Positions 41,942-51,360 of a stretch of DNA of 62,008 bases are shown here, one piece after another. The DNA is from Chara braunii (lineage: Eukaryota; Streptophyta; Charophyceae; Charales; Characeae), in assembly GCA_003427395.1 (NCBI GenBank), contig BFEA01000007.1, positions 1,929,220 through 1,991,227 of the forward strand, read 5' to 3'. The notes under the pieces are model-generated. The model searched no databases. It was not told where the DNA came from and saw only the letters and a program-made list of their open reading frames with translations. Within the stretch, counting starts at the first letter, position 1. Every line of letters starts with the position of its first letter. Position numbers and translations under genes: made by a program.

Positions 41942-42784
41942 TGAAACGGTTTTTCACTTTAGTAGTAAAAGATGCAGATACCAGGGCTTGATCCCTAGAC
42001 CTTCCACACCCGTGTACTTTGAACTTGTGACTTGTGTTTTGGTAGTTGACAGTTGTCTGTCGTAGATCTGTGTAGTTGTACGGGTTCGATTTGTAGGTCT
42101 GTCAAGTAGGGGTCACAACTGTGTAGAGGTCGTAGCTGCTACAATCCCGAAAGGCAAAGTCTACAAACTTCTGAAAGGTTCGGAAGTGGCCTTTCGAGTG
42201 TTTGCTCACGTTAGACCAAAGGCAGGTGGGCAAGTGGGCAGTCCAACTGTGTCAAGTCAGCACTACCCAATCCCAATCGCACTTTGTCCAATCAGCAGGT
42301 ACCATGAGGGACTATGTGCACCAAGGGCCCGGTGGAATAAGGCCGACCAGTGACCAACAAAAGTATAAATCAAGAGGTAGCGTCCAGCAATTCATTCATT
42401 ACTGCGTAAGCCATGCGGAAGCGCTGCCAAGGCCACTTGTGCAAGATGGTCTGTAGTTGCCCGAAGTCAAATGGGCTTAAGGAAGGAGATAGCATCTGGA
42501 GCTAGTGTTAGTAAGCGGCCATAGCCGCCATAGCTTAGATGTTTTAGTGAGTAGAGAGGTGTGTCTGAAGCACAATATGTGTGAGCGTGCGGGATATCTA
42601 GGGAGATTCAGAGAGTGTGTAAACAAAGGGTGTAAATTTTGAGTTGATAAGTGAAGTGAAGGCGTGCAATTGTCGTAGCCATTCTGATGCAAGTTTGTCT
42701 CTGAGTTGTGTGGGCGCTCTGCGCCAGAGCAATTTGCTATCTGTTTGCATGCATGTGAAGTGAAAAGAAGTGAGTCTGATTGCA
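41942..42784 (+). repeat. E5 5' LTR
   Basis: TGAAACGGTTTTTCACTTTA at the start, GAGTCTGATTGCA at the end, followed by the PBS. A TATAAATC box candidate lies at 42364 (AAAGTATAAATCAAGAGG) and is kept in the 3' LTR at 49860. It lacks the palindromic TATA element of the other LTRs. Confidence 0.9.
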
Positions 42785-42785
42785 T

Positions 42786-42800
42786 TGGTATCGGAGCTGG
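42786..42800 (+). promoter_or_regulatory. E5 primer-binding site
   Basis: TGGTATCGGAGCTGG, one base after the LTR. Same initiator tRNA-Met type as the other elements. Confidence 0.85.
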
Positions 42801-42900
42801 TTCCCGCTATTCCACTCGCCATAGCAAAAGTGCGTTGTCGAAGGAGGGTCCTCCATAGCTGCGCCGACGAAGCAAGGTGCTGCGTACGTGCAAAGAAGAC

Positions 42901-42908
<8 letters not shown>

Positions 42909-42976
<68 letters not shown>
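42909..42976 (+). repeat. (GA)n microsatellite in E5 leader
   Basis: Almost pure GA over about 68 bp. Reading frames of alternating Arg and Glu (plus) or Leu and Ser (minus) are artefacts. Confidence 0.95.
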
Positions 42977-42979
<3 letters not shown>

Positions 42980-43199
42980 CAATACAAGATTGGTTGTGCG
43001 GTCAAGAAAGGAGGTTGCGGCCATAGCCGCCGAGCTCGAATATACGAAGAAAAAGAGGAAGACGAACCAGCAGAGGATAAGTTAAAAAGAAGGAAAGAGA
43101 GACGAAGGAGGGGTGAAGAAGAAAAAAGCGAGGGATGAGAAAGAAGCCATGGCTAAGGTAAGAAGAAGGTGGAAGAAGATGAGAGAGGGAGGGTTGGCA

Positions 43200-43395
43200 G
43201 CCATAGCCAACATTGACAAAAGAGTTTACCAACGTTGACCAGATGTTTACCATCGTTGACCAGCGTTGACCAAGTTGACCTGAGCCTTGAGCAGCATTGA
43301 CCGAGGCACTGACCAAGATGTTGACCAACATTGATCGAGGTGTTGACCAGGGCGTTCACCGGAGCTGTTAACCACAAAGTTTAACCAAGCTGGAG
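43200..43395 (+). promoter_or_regulatory. Cluster of TTGACC (W-box-like) motifs in E5 leader
   Basis: TTGACC or close variants recur at least seven times within about 190 bp, often as GTTGACCA, with spacings of about 10-30 bp. TTGAC[CT] is the plant WRKY recognition core. Whether it arose as a minisatellite or as a regulatory array cannot be decided from sequence alone. Confidence 0.45.
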
Positions 43396-43685
43396 TTGGT
43401 ATACTCTGGCCAAGCCTTCCGCATATCCCCTCGCCCTATGGATGTGCACACACCCCATGGTACTTTGTTTGTCTCTTCTTTCTGCATTGAGGTCATAGAG
43501 TTGCGTTGACCAAACCCACACGGCTGAGTAGGGACAAATGTCGTGTTTAACGACTGATTGACCTAGAGGATAAACCCTCCCAAGGACCGGTACAGACCAG
43601 CGGGCTGCTCACTGTCGCATGGCAGGCCCAAAATCCGAGTTGTGGGCTGCACAACGAGATGTCTAGGTCTTGAGCGGACTTGCTA

Positions 43686-43760
43686 ATCGCGTCGTCCTGT
43701 TTGCGACAGTAAATAATTCATGAGTTGCGTAGGATCTCCTTAAATGCCTCCTGATCAGTA
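43686..43760 (+). promoter_or_regulatory. Conserved retroelement leader motif, E5 copy
   Basis: It contains GCGTCGTCCTGTTTGCGAC, AATAATTCATGAG and TTAAATGCCTCCTGATCAG in the same order as E2, E3 and E4. E5's LTR is unrelated to theirs by eye, which makes the sharing notable. Confidence 0.55.
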
Positions 43761-43927
43761 GTAAGTCCTGTAGTGACAACTTAGTAGTAGATTCAGGCTA
43801 GAGACCATAGTTGACAGGGTCCCAAAGGATTCTTTGGTCCTTAGAGAGTCGGTCAATCATCTAAGTTAGTCAGGGGCAAGGTAAGTGGTGAGGTGTGGGA
43901 CCGTCATTTAGTTGTGCACCTTTCACC

Positions 43928-44620
43928 ATGGTTGACACGCGAGGAGGAAAGAGCACCACCCCATACACGAAAGAGCAGGAAGAGAAGTCTGCTGGAGAGG
44001 AAGGAGAGAAAGGAGTGGAGGCCAAGAAGCAGGCCTTATTGGAGGAGCAGGCGGCGAAGAAGAAAAAGCGTGAAAAAGAAATGGAGAGATTGAAAAGGGA
44101 AGAGGATAAGCTTAAGGCAATAGAAGAAGAAGAAGAAGAAGAGGAAGAGGACATACCCCTGGTGAGGAATGTAAGGAGAGGGGAAAGAGGGGAATCCAGT
44201 GGGACTAGTAAGGAGGAGAAGAAACTGGCGAAGATGGTGTCAGAGTGGGTGGCCAACTTCTCCCTGCGAAAAGACGAGAACACGTTTATGTATATCCCCC
44301 AGGACAAGAGGGATGTTGACGCAGAGATACAGGCCCTAACAAACCCTTCACAATGGCAGGCCCTAGAAGACGAAAAGAGAATGGAATGGATATTGCGGCT
44401 GAGACGACAGAGGAGAAGGCGCATTGAAGTGGCTACAGAGTTGGAGAAGTTAGCTGCCACAGCAGAGCAGCATGCTAATGCCCTGGCCCAAGGGGACTTG
44501 CAAAACAAAGTGGATGCTATTGCAAAGAGTGTAGATGTGCTTATTCGCGTCCAGCAGGAACAAATGCATTTCTCAAAGGGGCATGACATAGCTCTACAGT
44601 CCATAAGAGTAGGTTTTTGA
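43928..44620 (+). pseudogene. E5 gag N-terminal coiled-coil region
   Basis: It starts at ATG 43928 (context CACCATGG) with MVDTRGGKSTTPYTKEQEE. Residues of about 20-80 are Lys/Glu-rich and predicted helical, ending in an acidic run (nine Glu) before DIPLVRNVRRGERGESS. The rest (NFSLRKDENTFMYIPQDKR, LRRQRRRRIEVATELEKLAA) is also charged and helical. A stop at 44618 cuts it; the same frame continues to a second stop at 44752. It probably lies N-terminal to the capsid domain and aids assembly; this is inference. Confidence 0.75.
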
Positions 44621-44751
44621 GACTTTGCTCATGATATGATGATGCGTATGGGCTCTGAAATGCAGGCCCGAATGAAGAACACAGAAAAAATTTGTGTGAG
44701 GGCTATAGAGGGCGCCAAGCTCGCAGTCCCAAAGGAGGAGGAGGCACGCTC

Positions 44752-45423
44752 ATAGGGAAAGGGTAAAGGTGAAGTTTCCTGACACCTACAGCAGGAAACA
44801 AGGAGAAGATTTTGATAATTGGGAGGCAAACATTAACTGCTTCGTGCACCTCCAAGATATTATCCCTGAGGAGCAAGTCCTCGTCGCATTCCATGCCCTT
44901 AGAGACGAAGCTTCTAGCTTCGCCAGGTCATTGGCCCGCGCCGCCAAATGTGACAACGACATGGTGGCATATTCCACCACCACTCCCCTCAATGAATTCC
45001 TCGAGTTACTTCGCGAACGATTCGCGTATGTAACTAGGGGAATTAAAGTGTCAAACAAGCTCCAAACAATCCACACACGTCAGTGGAAGAGTGTGCGGTC
45101 ACTCAAGGGCGCCATGGATGAGCTTGTCGCTGTCCCTAACCATGGGGTCACTGAGCCACAGTTGGTTAAATTGTTCTATCATGCAATGCCCGAGAGTTTG
45201 CACGGGCGTTTCTACGATAAGTCATGAGAGCAAGGGGATGACCTATGATAAATTGAGTCGCGACATCGTTGCTTATGAGGCTCAATCCATGCCACTTGCT
45301 ACCTTTCGGCATAAAGATCTTGACAAAGGTAAGAAGTGGAAAGGCCAGACCATTTCAGAACAGGTTGATCTGACATTAGATGAAGGAGGAATGGCGGAGG
45401 TCCCGTATAGCAAGATTGAATGA
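44752..45423 (+). pseudogene. E5 gag capsid-like domain
   Basis: The frame 44769-45227 reads KFPDTYSRKQGEDFDNWEANI and HLQDIIPEEQVLVAFHALR, then FLELLRERFAYV and LVKLFYHAMPESLHGRFYD. This arrangement is typical of the Retrotrans_gag family. A frameshift near 45225 passes coding to 45228-45423 (GMTYDKLSRDIVAYEAQS). Confidence 0.85.
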
Positions 45424-45840
45424 CCTCGAGGAGGAAGACAAGAGTGTGGGTCAGGGGTGATCCTATGTTGTCGTCGCGACTGGAGGGAGGCCGCAAGGAA
45501 GAGGAGGTCCGGGCCAAGGGAGCCCGACTTCTGGTGGTCGAGGGCAGGATGATCAGGGAGTTGGCGGCAGGGGAAACCACGAAGAGGGAGGCAGGCATCA
45601 AGATCCCCTGCAAAACCGTCCTCGTTACAGTCGATCACCTCCCAAAAAGGGTGGATGGCACCCTGGCTTGCCACAAGGTAGGCCCTGGGAAGATCTGGGC
45701 CTTGATCAAAAAGTATGGGAGCAAAGGATAGATCGGGATCAATGCATCTATTACGGTGATCCAAGGCATATTGTTAAATACTGCCCAAAGTATACAAAGG
45801 CCTGATATGTTGCGCAGGCAGCAAAAGGCAACCGCCAGTA
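45424..45840 (+). pseudogene. E5 nucleocapsid with damaged zinc knuckle
   Basis: A Gly/Arg-rich stretch precedes CIYYGDPRHIVKYC at about 45744-45785. The spacing is that of CX2CX4HX4C, but the second Cys is Tyr. RNA binding by the knuckle would be impaired. Confidence 0.75.
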
Positions 45841-46400
45841 GGGCTCGTTGCCCTTAAGTCTAAACCATGTGGAGAAGAGTGCACGCACTATAGAGAAACT
45901 CCCAAACCACATGTGTCTATGGCAAAGGTTGTTGGCCAGTGCCTAGATAGCTGTCCAGAAACTACTTGTGTTAGGGTCTGTCTAGGCACTTCGCTCACAG
46001 GCGTGGCAGAAGAGTTGAAGTAGAGGATGCCTGCCTAGGCCAAAATGAAGAAAGATGGAAAAGGACAGCTAGTGTTGGTAGATGTAGATGTTTTCAAAGG
46101 TCGAGTAGGGACCCTTATAGACAATGAGGCCACCCATAGTTATATCAATCATAAAGCGCTACAGAAACTGAAGTTGAATTTAAAGGTCTGAAAGCTAGTG
46201 GAACCTATAGTCAGCATCCTCACATACAATTGCACCATGCGTGTCGAGGATTATGTCGAGGGACTCCAGGCATACTTCCGCCTAGAGAAAGACGGGAAGT
46301 AGAGAAAGTTTTCCATTCCCTGACTCGCCTCGTAGAAGATAATCTCCCATTTGATACAGTCCTAGGTATGGACTAGGGAGAGGCAGCAAGGGCCACACTC
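45841..46400 (+). pseudogene. E5 aspartic protease
   Basis: The frame around 46070-46190 gives VFKGRVGTLIDNEATHSYINHKALQKL. The usual D[ST]GAT motif is DNEAT (Asp codon at 46120-46122), so the Gly is lost. Stops follow at 46191, 46301 and 46322. Confidence 0.78.
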
Positions 46401-46403
46401 CAC

Positions 46404-47300
46404 TTGAGAGAGCATGAGTGTAGGCTCCCTAGTCCAACAAGTGGAGTTAAGACTGCTCGCCTGTTTCGTGTGTCAAGGGTAGACAACCCCTTAGCACATT
46501 GTTGCCTCAACGCTCCTACATTCGCAAGGCTAGTGAAGGAGCAACTAGAAAAACAAGTCCCTATAGCCTATGTAAGGCCAGTCACTGAACCTAAAACCGA
46601 AGAGTCCATAGACCCTCGTATTGCCAAGCTCTTAGAGGAATATACAGATCTGTCTGAACCGCCTACAATAGTATCGCGGCTGATCCAACATCGTATTGAG
46701 ATAGATTTTGGTAGTAGAACTCCCAAAGGAACAATGTATCGAATGTCCCCAGGAGTTGCGCAAGCAGTTAGACGAGCTCCTCGAGAAGGGTTCCCTTTCG
46801 GAGCTCTTGTTCTGTTTGTCCCCAAGAAGGAGGGAGAGTTAAAAATGTGCATTGACTATAGGGGTCTGCTAGATCAGGTGCAAGGCTGCAAATACTTCTC
46901 TCAGATAGACTTGAAGTCAAGCTATCATCAGTTCCATCCTGATGATCAGTACAAGACGACGTTTAGGACCACATATGGGCACTAATGCCCTTTGGACTAA
47001 CCAATGCGCAAACTACATTTCAGCGTTGTATGAATGATCTATTCAGGCCATGGTTACATAGATTCGTGGTAGTATACCTAGATGATATCCTAGTCTTTAG
47101 TAAGACCCTCCAGGAGCATGAGAGTCATCTAAGGCAAGTCTTGGGGAAGCTGAGAGAAGCTAACTACCATCAACGCGAAGAAGAGTGAGTGGGCCAAGAC
47201 GCAGGTTTTATACATCGGCCACATTCTAGATGGAGATGGCATAAAGCCTGAGGATAGTAAGATAGTAGCGATTAGAGACTGGCCAGCTCCCCGCACGTTG
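46404..47300 (+). pseudogene. E5 reverse transcriptase
   Basis: The first frame (46404-46985) has [42 protein letters not shown], then directly LLDQVQGCKYFSQIDLKSSY: about 16 codons (the NAITVKN...PRIDD stretch) are deleted. The catalytic Asp of SQIDLKS is present. The second frame (46985-47188) has [13 protein letters not shown] and [13 protein letters not shown] with YLDD at 47075-47086. Confidence 0.9.
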
Positions 47301-47990
47301 ACCAAGTTGTGGTCGTTCCTAAGGTTGGCAAATTACTATAGAAAGTTCGTCAGAAACTTTCCCACCATCACTGCTCCCCTTCGCAGGTTGCTAAAGAAAG
47401 AGGCAATCTGGAAGTGGAATAAAGATTGTACATCAGCCCTAAAGAAGTTAAAGCGGGCTTTGATAGAGTACCCAATCCTCAAGGTAGTTGATCCGTCTTT
47501 GCCTTTCGTTGTTACCACTGATGCAAGTTAGTACGGTATAGATGTTGTTTTACAGCAAGACGACGGCAATGGATATAAACCCGTAGAGTTCATGTCTGCT
47601 AAAATGCCTTCGGAAAAGGTAGCAACATCCACCTATGAGAGGGAACTCTACGCTCTCAGGCAAGCGTTGGATCACTGGAAGCACTACTTGCTTGGGAGGC
47701 ACTTCAAAGTATATTCAGACCACGAAACGTTATTGTGGCTGAAAACGCAGGCCAAGATCACACCTAAGCTTACTAGGTGGGCCGCAGAGATAGATCAATA
47801 CGACTTTGAGCTCAAGCCTGTCAAGGGAAAATACAATGTAGTTGCGAACGCCCTAAGTAGGAGAGCGGACTGCTTCGGAGCAATAGTGTATTGTCTGGAT
47901 ATAGGGAGAGACCTGCAACAAACAGTCAAGACCCTATTTATAAGGACCTTCTCAAGAGGCTTACGGAGGCCCAAGACTTAGAACCCGACT
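47301..47990 (+). pseudogene. E5 RNase H
   Basis: It reads FLRLANYYRKFVRNFPTITAP, PSLPFVVTTDAS (first Asp), then stop TAG at 47529, YGIDVVLQQDDG, TYERELYALRQALDHWKHY (Glu), FKVYSDHETLLWLKTQ (Asp) and GKYNVVANALSRRADCFG. Apart from the stop, the domain is complete. Confidence 0.88.
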
Positions 47991-48960
47991 ACCGCAGGAC
48001 CAATTGTGCATTCCTAACAATGAAGAGATCCGAAGTATGATCCTCGGGGAATGCCATGATACAGAGGGACATTTTGGTTGGCAAAAAACATTAGCCAACC
48101 TCATGTGCGGGTATACTTGGCCTGGTATGAATGCCTATCGCATAGAGTATGTACCCAGTTGTAAGGTTTATCAAAGGAATAAGACCACTACGCGAGCCCC
48201 TCTAGGTCTTCTCAGACCCTTGCCTATTCCCGGAGGACCCGGAGATTTTGTGTCCACGGACTTTATGGACACAAGTGTCAGGAGTAGGCATGGCAAAAGC
48301 CAAGTCATGATCATAGTTGATAGATGTAGCAAATATGTAGTTCTTGTTCCTGGCCCTCAAAGGCACGTACAAATCCAATAATACCAAACTTTTTCGACCA
48401 TTGGGTCAATGAGCATGGTGTTCCTCTGTCCATACTTAGAGACAGAGATACTAGGTTCACCACTCAGAACTGGCAACAGTAGATGAGAGACTATGGCTCT
48501 AAGTTGTTGATGTCATTTGGACTTCACCCAGAGACCAACGGTCAGACTGAACAGATGAACAAAATCTTGCAGCAGGTTCTCAAAATGTATATTAGACCTG
48601 ACCAAGTTAACTGGGATGAGATGCTCCCAAAGGTAGCCAGCGCCTATAATAATAGCCTGCACTTAGTTATTTGTCGCACTCCCAACGAGTTGCGTAAGTC
48701 CTTTAGACCCCGCAGACCGTTTGAAGGACTGAACCGGGATCAGGTTCAGAGGCTACCGCCAGGTACTAGGGAATTTGCAATACAACACGAAAATGAGATT
48801 GCTACCGTAGTTGATAACCTCAAGAAGGCCCAGCACCGAATAATAGAGCAAGCCAATGAGCATCGTCGCCCTTCACAGCTCCGAGTACGCAACTTAGTCT
48901 GGGTCAAGTCTAAAGAGTTTGCTCCTGAGGAGAACATCTCACAAAAATTGTTACCCGCTT
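47991..48960 (+). pseudogene. E5 integrase
   Basis: ECHDTEGHFGWQKTLANLM carries the His pair; the Cys pair is CKVYQRNK, the second Cys being Tyr. VSTDFMDTSVRSRHG has the first Asp, LRDRDTRFTT (about 48438-48465) the second, and HPETNGQTEQMN the Glu. A frameshift near 48380 and a stop at 48480 break the core. KVASAYNNSLHL and LRVRNLVWVKSKEFA mark the C-terminal part. Confidence 0.88.
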
Positions 48961-49346
48961 ACAGAGGACCGTGGCCAATCCTAGAAGTCAAAGGCGGAGA
49001 AAATGGATCGTCCTACACCATAGAGATTCCAGCACACCTCCACACCTACCCAGTTTTCATGCATCAAAGTTGTTGCCTTCTACCACGAGACACCAGTTCC
49101 CATCACGGAGATCTATGATTCCTCCAGATATGGATGGAAGGTACGACATTGATCGCATAATAGATGAGGATGCCTTCAAAACGGGAGGTAGAGGCGTTCC
49201 ACAAAAAACATTACAAAGTCGGATTCTCCAATCAAGAACCTGAAGACAATCGCTGGTTTATCCGAACAAAGATTCTAGAGACAACTCCAGATATAGTCCG
49301 CGCCTATGAGACAAATAGGAAAGGTAAAGGTCCCACCTTGGACTGA
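48961..49346 (+). pseudogene. E5 chromodomain-like tail
   Basis: In successive frames: GPWPILEVKGGENGSSYTIEI, then IPPDMDGRYDIDRIIDEDAF, then HKKHYKVGFSNQEPEDNRWF and IVRAYETNRKG. It is the same module as in E1-E3 (YxVxF...RWF) with a shorter linker that lacks PKPPGRGRPP. Two frameshifts. Confidence 0.75.
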
Positions 49347-49369
49347 AGTATTCTCGGATAACCTCGAAT

Positions 49370-49384
49370 TAAGGCCGGCGGGAG
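49370..49384 (+). promoter_or_regulatory. E5 polypurine tract (weak)
   Basis: AGGCCGGCGGGAG precedes the 3' LTR TG. It is purine-rich but interrupted by C, weaker than in the other elements. Confidence 0.5.
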
Positions 49385-50291
49385 TGAAACGGTTTTTCAC
49401 TTTAGCAGTAACAGATGCAGATACCAGGGTTTGATCCCTACACCTTCTACACCCGCGTACAATATCGAGTCGACCCCTGTGTGTTTGAACCTGTGACCTG
49501 TGTTTTGGTAGTTGACTGTTGTCTACCGTAGGTCTATGTAGCTGTACGGGTTCGATCTGTAGGTCTGTCAATTAGGGGTCACAGCTGTGTAGAGGTCGTA
49601 GCTGCTACAGTCCTGAAAGGTCAAAGTCGTAGCTGCTACAGTCCCGAAAGGCCAAGTCCACAAACTTCCAGAAGGTCCGAAAGTGGCCTCTCGAGTGTTT
49701 GCTCATGTTAGACCAGAGGCAAGTGGGCAAGTGGGCAGTCCAACTGTGTCAAGTCAGCAGTACCCAATCCCAATCGCACTTTGTCCAGTCAGCAGGTACC
49801 ATGAGGGACTGTGTGCACCAAGGGCCCAATGGAATAAGGCAGACCAGTGACCGACAAAAGTATAAATCAAGAGGCAGCGTCCAGCAATTCATTCATTACT
49901 GTGTGAGCCATGCGGAAGTGCTGCCAAGGCGACTTGTGCAAGGTGGTCTGCAGATGCCCAAAGTCGAAGTGGGCTAAAGGAAGAAGACAGCATCCGGAGC
50001 TAGTGTTAGTAAGCGGCCATAGCCGCCATAGCTTAGCAGTTTGTGGTTAGTGAGTAGAGAGGTGTGTCTAAAGCATAGTGTGTGTGAGTGTGTGGCATAT
50101 CCAAGGAGATTCAGAGTGAGTGCGTGTAAACGGTGGATGTAAATTCTGAGTTGATAAGTGAAGTGAAGGCGTGCAATCGCCATATCCACTTTGATGCAAG
50201 TCTGTCTTTAAGTTGTGTGAGCACTCTGCGCCAGAGCGATTTGCTATCTGTTTGAATGCATCTGAAGTGAAAATAAGTGAGTCTGTTTGCA
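49385..50291 (+). repeat. E5 3' LTR
   Basis: Same start and end as 41942-42784. It is longer because of a local duplication of GTCGTAGCTGCTACAGTC (49587 and 49627) and an extra AATATCGAGTCGACCCC segment near 49460. About 90 percent identical to its partner by eye. Confidence 0.9.
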
Positions 50292-50295
50292 CTGG

Positions 50296-50458
50296 GCTCC
50301 TCGACCAACTGGCGCTGCGCAACTGCCTGAATTTCCCAGTTGCGTCCAACCCAGCCAGAAGCAGGCCTCTCGTGCCTTGGCAGGGCCGCCTTCACTTAGG
50401 GCGGCCGTTCTGCCTGAAACAGGGCCCAGTAGAGCTTACCGAGGCCTTGAGCCTCGGA
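50296..50458 (-). repeat. E4 5' LTR, distal part
   Basis: It resumes with GCTCCTCGACCAACTGGCGC, which follows CCTGG in the intact 3' LTR at about 28350. It runs to GAGCCTCGGA; the last bases correspond to CGCA in the 3' LTR, with one change. E5 separates it from 41170-41941. Confidence 0.9.
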
Positions 50459-50954
50459 CATAGAAAAAGAAACTTGAAAAAAAAATTTATGTGATACCAA
50501 ACCTCAGGCTGAAAAAGCCCAGGTTGTTGTAGAGATCAGACTCTGGACATATGACAGTCACCTTCAGTAATCGGCCATATGCCTATAATGATGATCCATA
50601 TAGAGGCCCCTATTCCTATGAGACTCCCTCCCGACCTACCACATCGTAATTCTTCCTGGTGCACCCCCCACTTCCACAATCCTACCTCAATATCTACCAC
50701 TCAGGATTGTCACCCTCCAATGATCGCGGGTGACCTGACCGGACCTTGTTTGCAGGTACCAGGCCTAAGTAGAGTCTCATTTTACCCTACTAAGCCCTGA
50801 TCTAAGAATAGTCACACAAGCCTTGTCGCACAGGTACTTGGGAGGCTAGGTATAGGCATTCTCTACAAGGCCCATAGGTGGACCTATGTTGTTCATATTA
50901 TGGTTGTTTTTGTTGGTTGGTTGTAGTCCTGATTGTTGTATTATTCCAGGAAGC
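50459..50954. other. Intergenic, nothing recognised
   Basis: It begins with CATAG, probably the second copy of the E4 target site. No gene or RNA recognised. Confidence 0.4.
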
Positions 50955-51360
50955 AGGTTATCCCACTCGTCTATCTTGGGCTTACATGCAACCCCTCCCC
51001 CCCTTTAGCATTGGCCTCAGACATCGGTAAGTACTAGGCCACCCCACAGTTCCCGTTACCTCTATCCTTGACCATGCACTGGAGACCCTAAGGCTACAAT
51101 CTCTCCATTTGACTCATATCCAACCTGCATCCCGACCATTCTTTGTACAGCTATGTGATCTCCCCGCCTGCTCAGGTTATCCCACACGTCTTGGGCTCAC
51201 ACGCAACCTCACCCACGCCCCCCTAACATCAGTCTCTAGGACATGAGTGAGTACTAAGCCCCCAGCCGTTCCATCTAACCTTTATCCTCGACTGTGCTCA
51301 GGGGACCCTAGGGTAATAATCACTTCTCAGACTTGTATCCAACCTGCAGCTCAGCTATCC
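50955..51360. repeat. ~218-bp diverged tandem duplication
   Basis: CAGGTTATCCCACTCG at 50955 and CAGGTTATCCCACACG at 51173 start two copies ending TATCCAACCTGC. Around 75-80 percent similar by eye, so ancient. Non-coding. Confidence 0.75.

Larger units (their letters stand above)
41942..50291 (+). mobile_element. Ty3/gypsy retrotransposon E5 (full length, defective)
   Basis: An 8.35-kb element of a different lineage from E1-E4, judging by its LTRs and gag. LTRs at 41942-42784 and 49385-50291 begin TGAAACGGTTTTTCAC and end TTGCA. The target duplication is CTGG (41938-41941, 50292-50295). The order is PBS, leader, coiled gag leader, gag, zinc knuckle, protease, RT, RNase H, integrase, chromodomain-like tail. 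Stops at 44618, 44752, 45421 and 47529 and deletions in RT disable it. Confidence 0.92.
27579..50458 (-). mobile_element. Ty3/gypsy retrotransposon E4 (host of E5 and E6)
   Basis: Minus-strand element with 3' LTR at 27579-28515 and 5' LTR split into 41170-41941 and 50296-50458. In between, right to left: PBS, leader, gag, protease, RT, RNase H, integrase. E6 sits in gag at the zinc knuckle and E5 in the 5' LTR; without both, E4 is about 8.6 kb. The flanks CATAC/CATAG match at four of five positions. Removing E6 restores DVWRDRYSRLACTHCG; removing E5 restores the LTR sequence seen at 28347. Confidence 0.92.
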
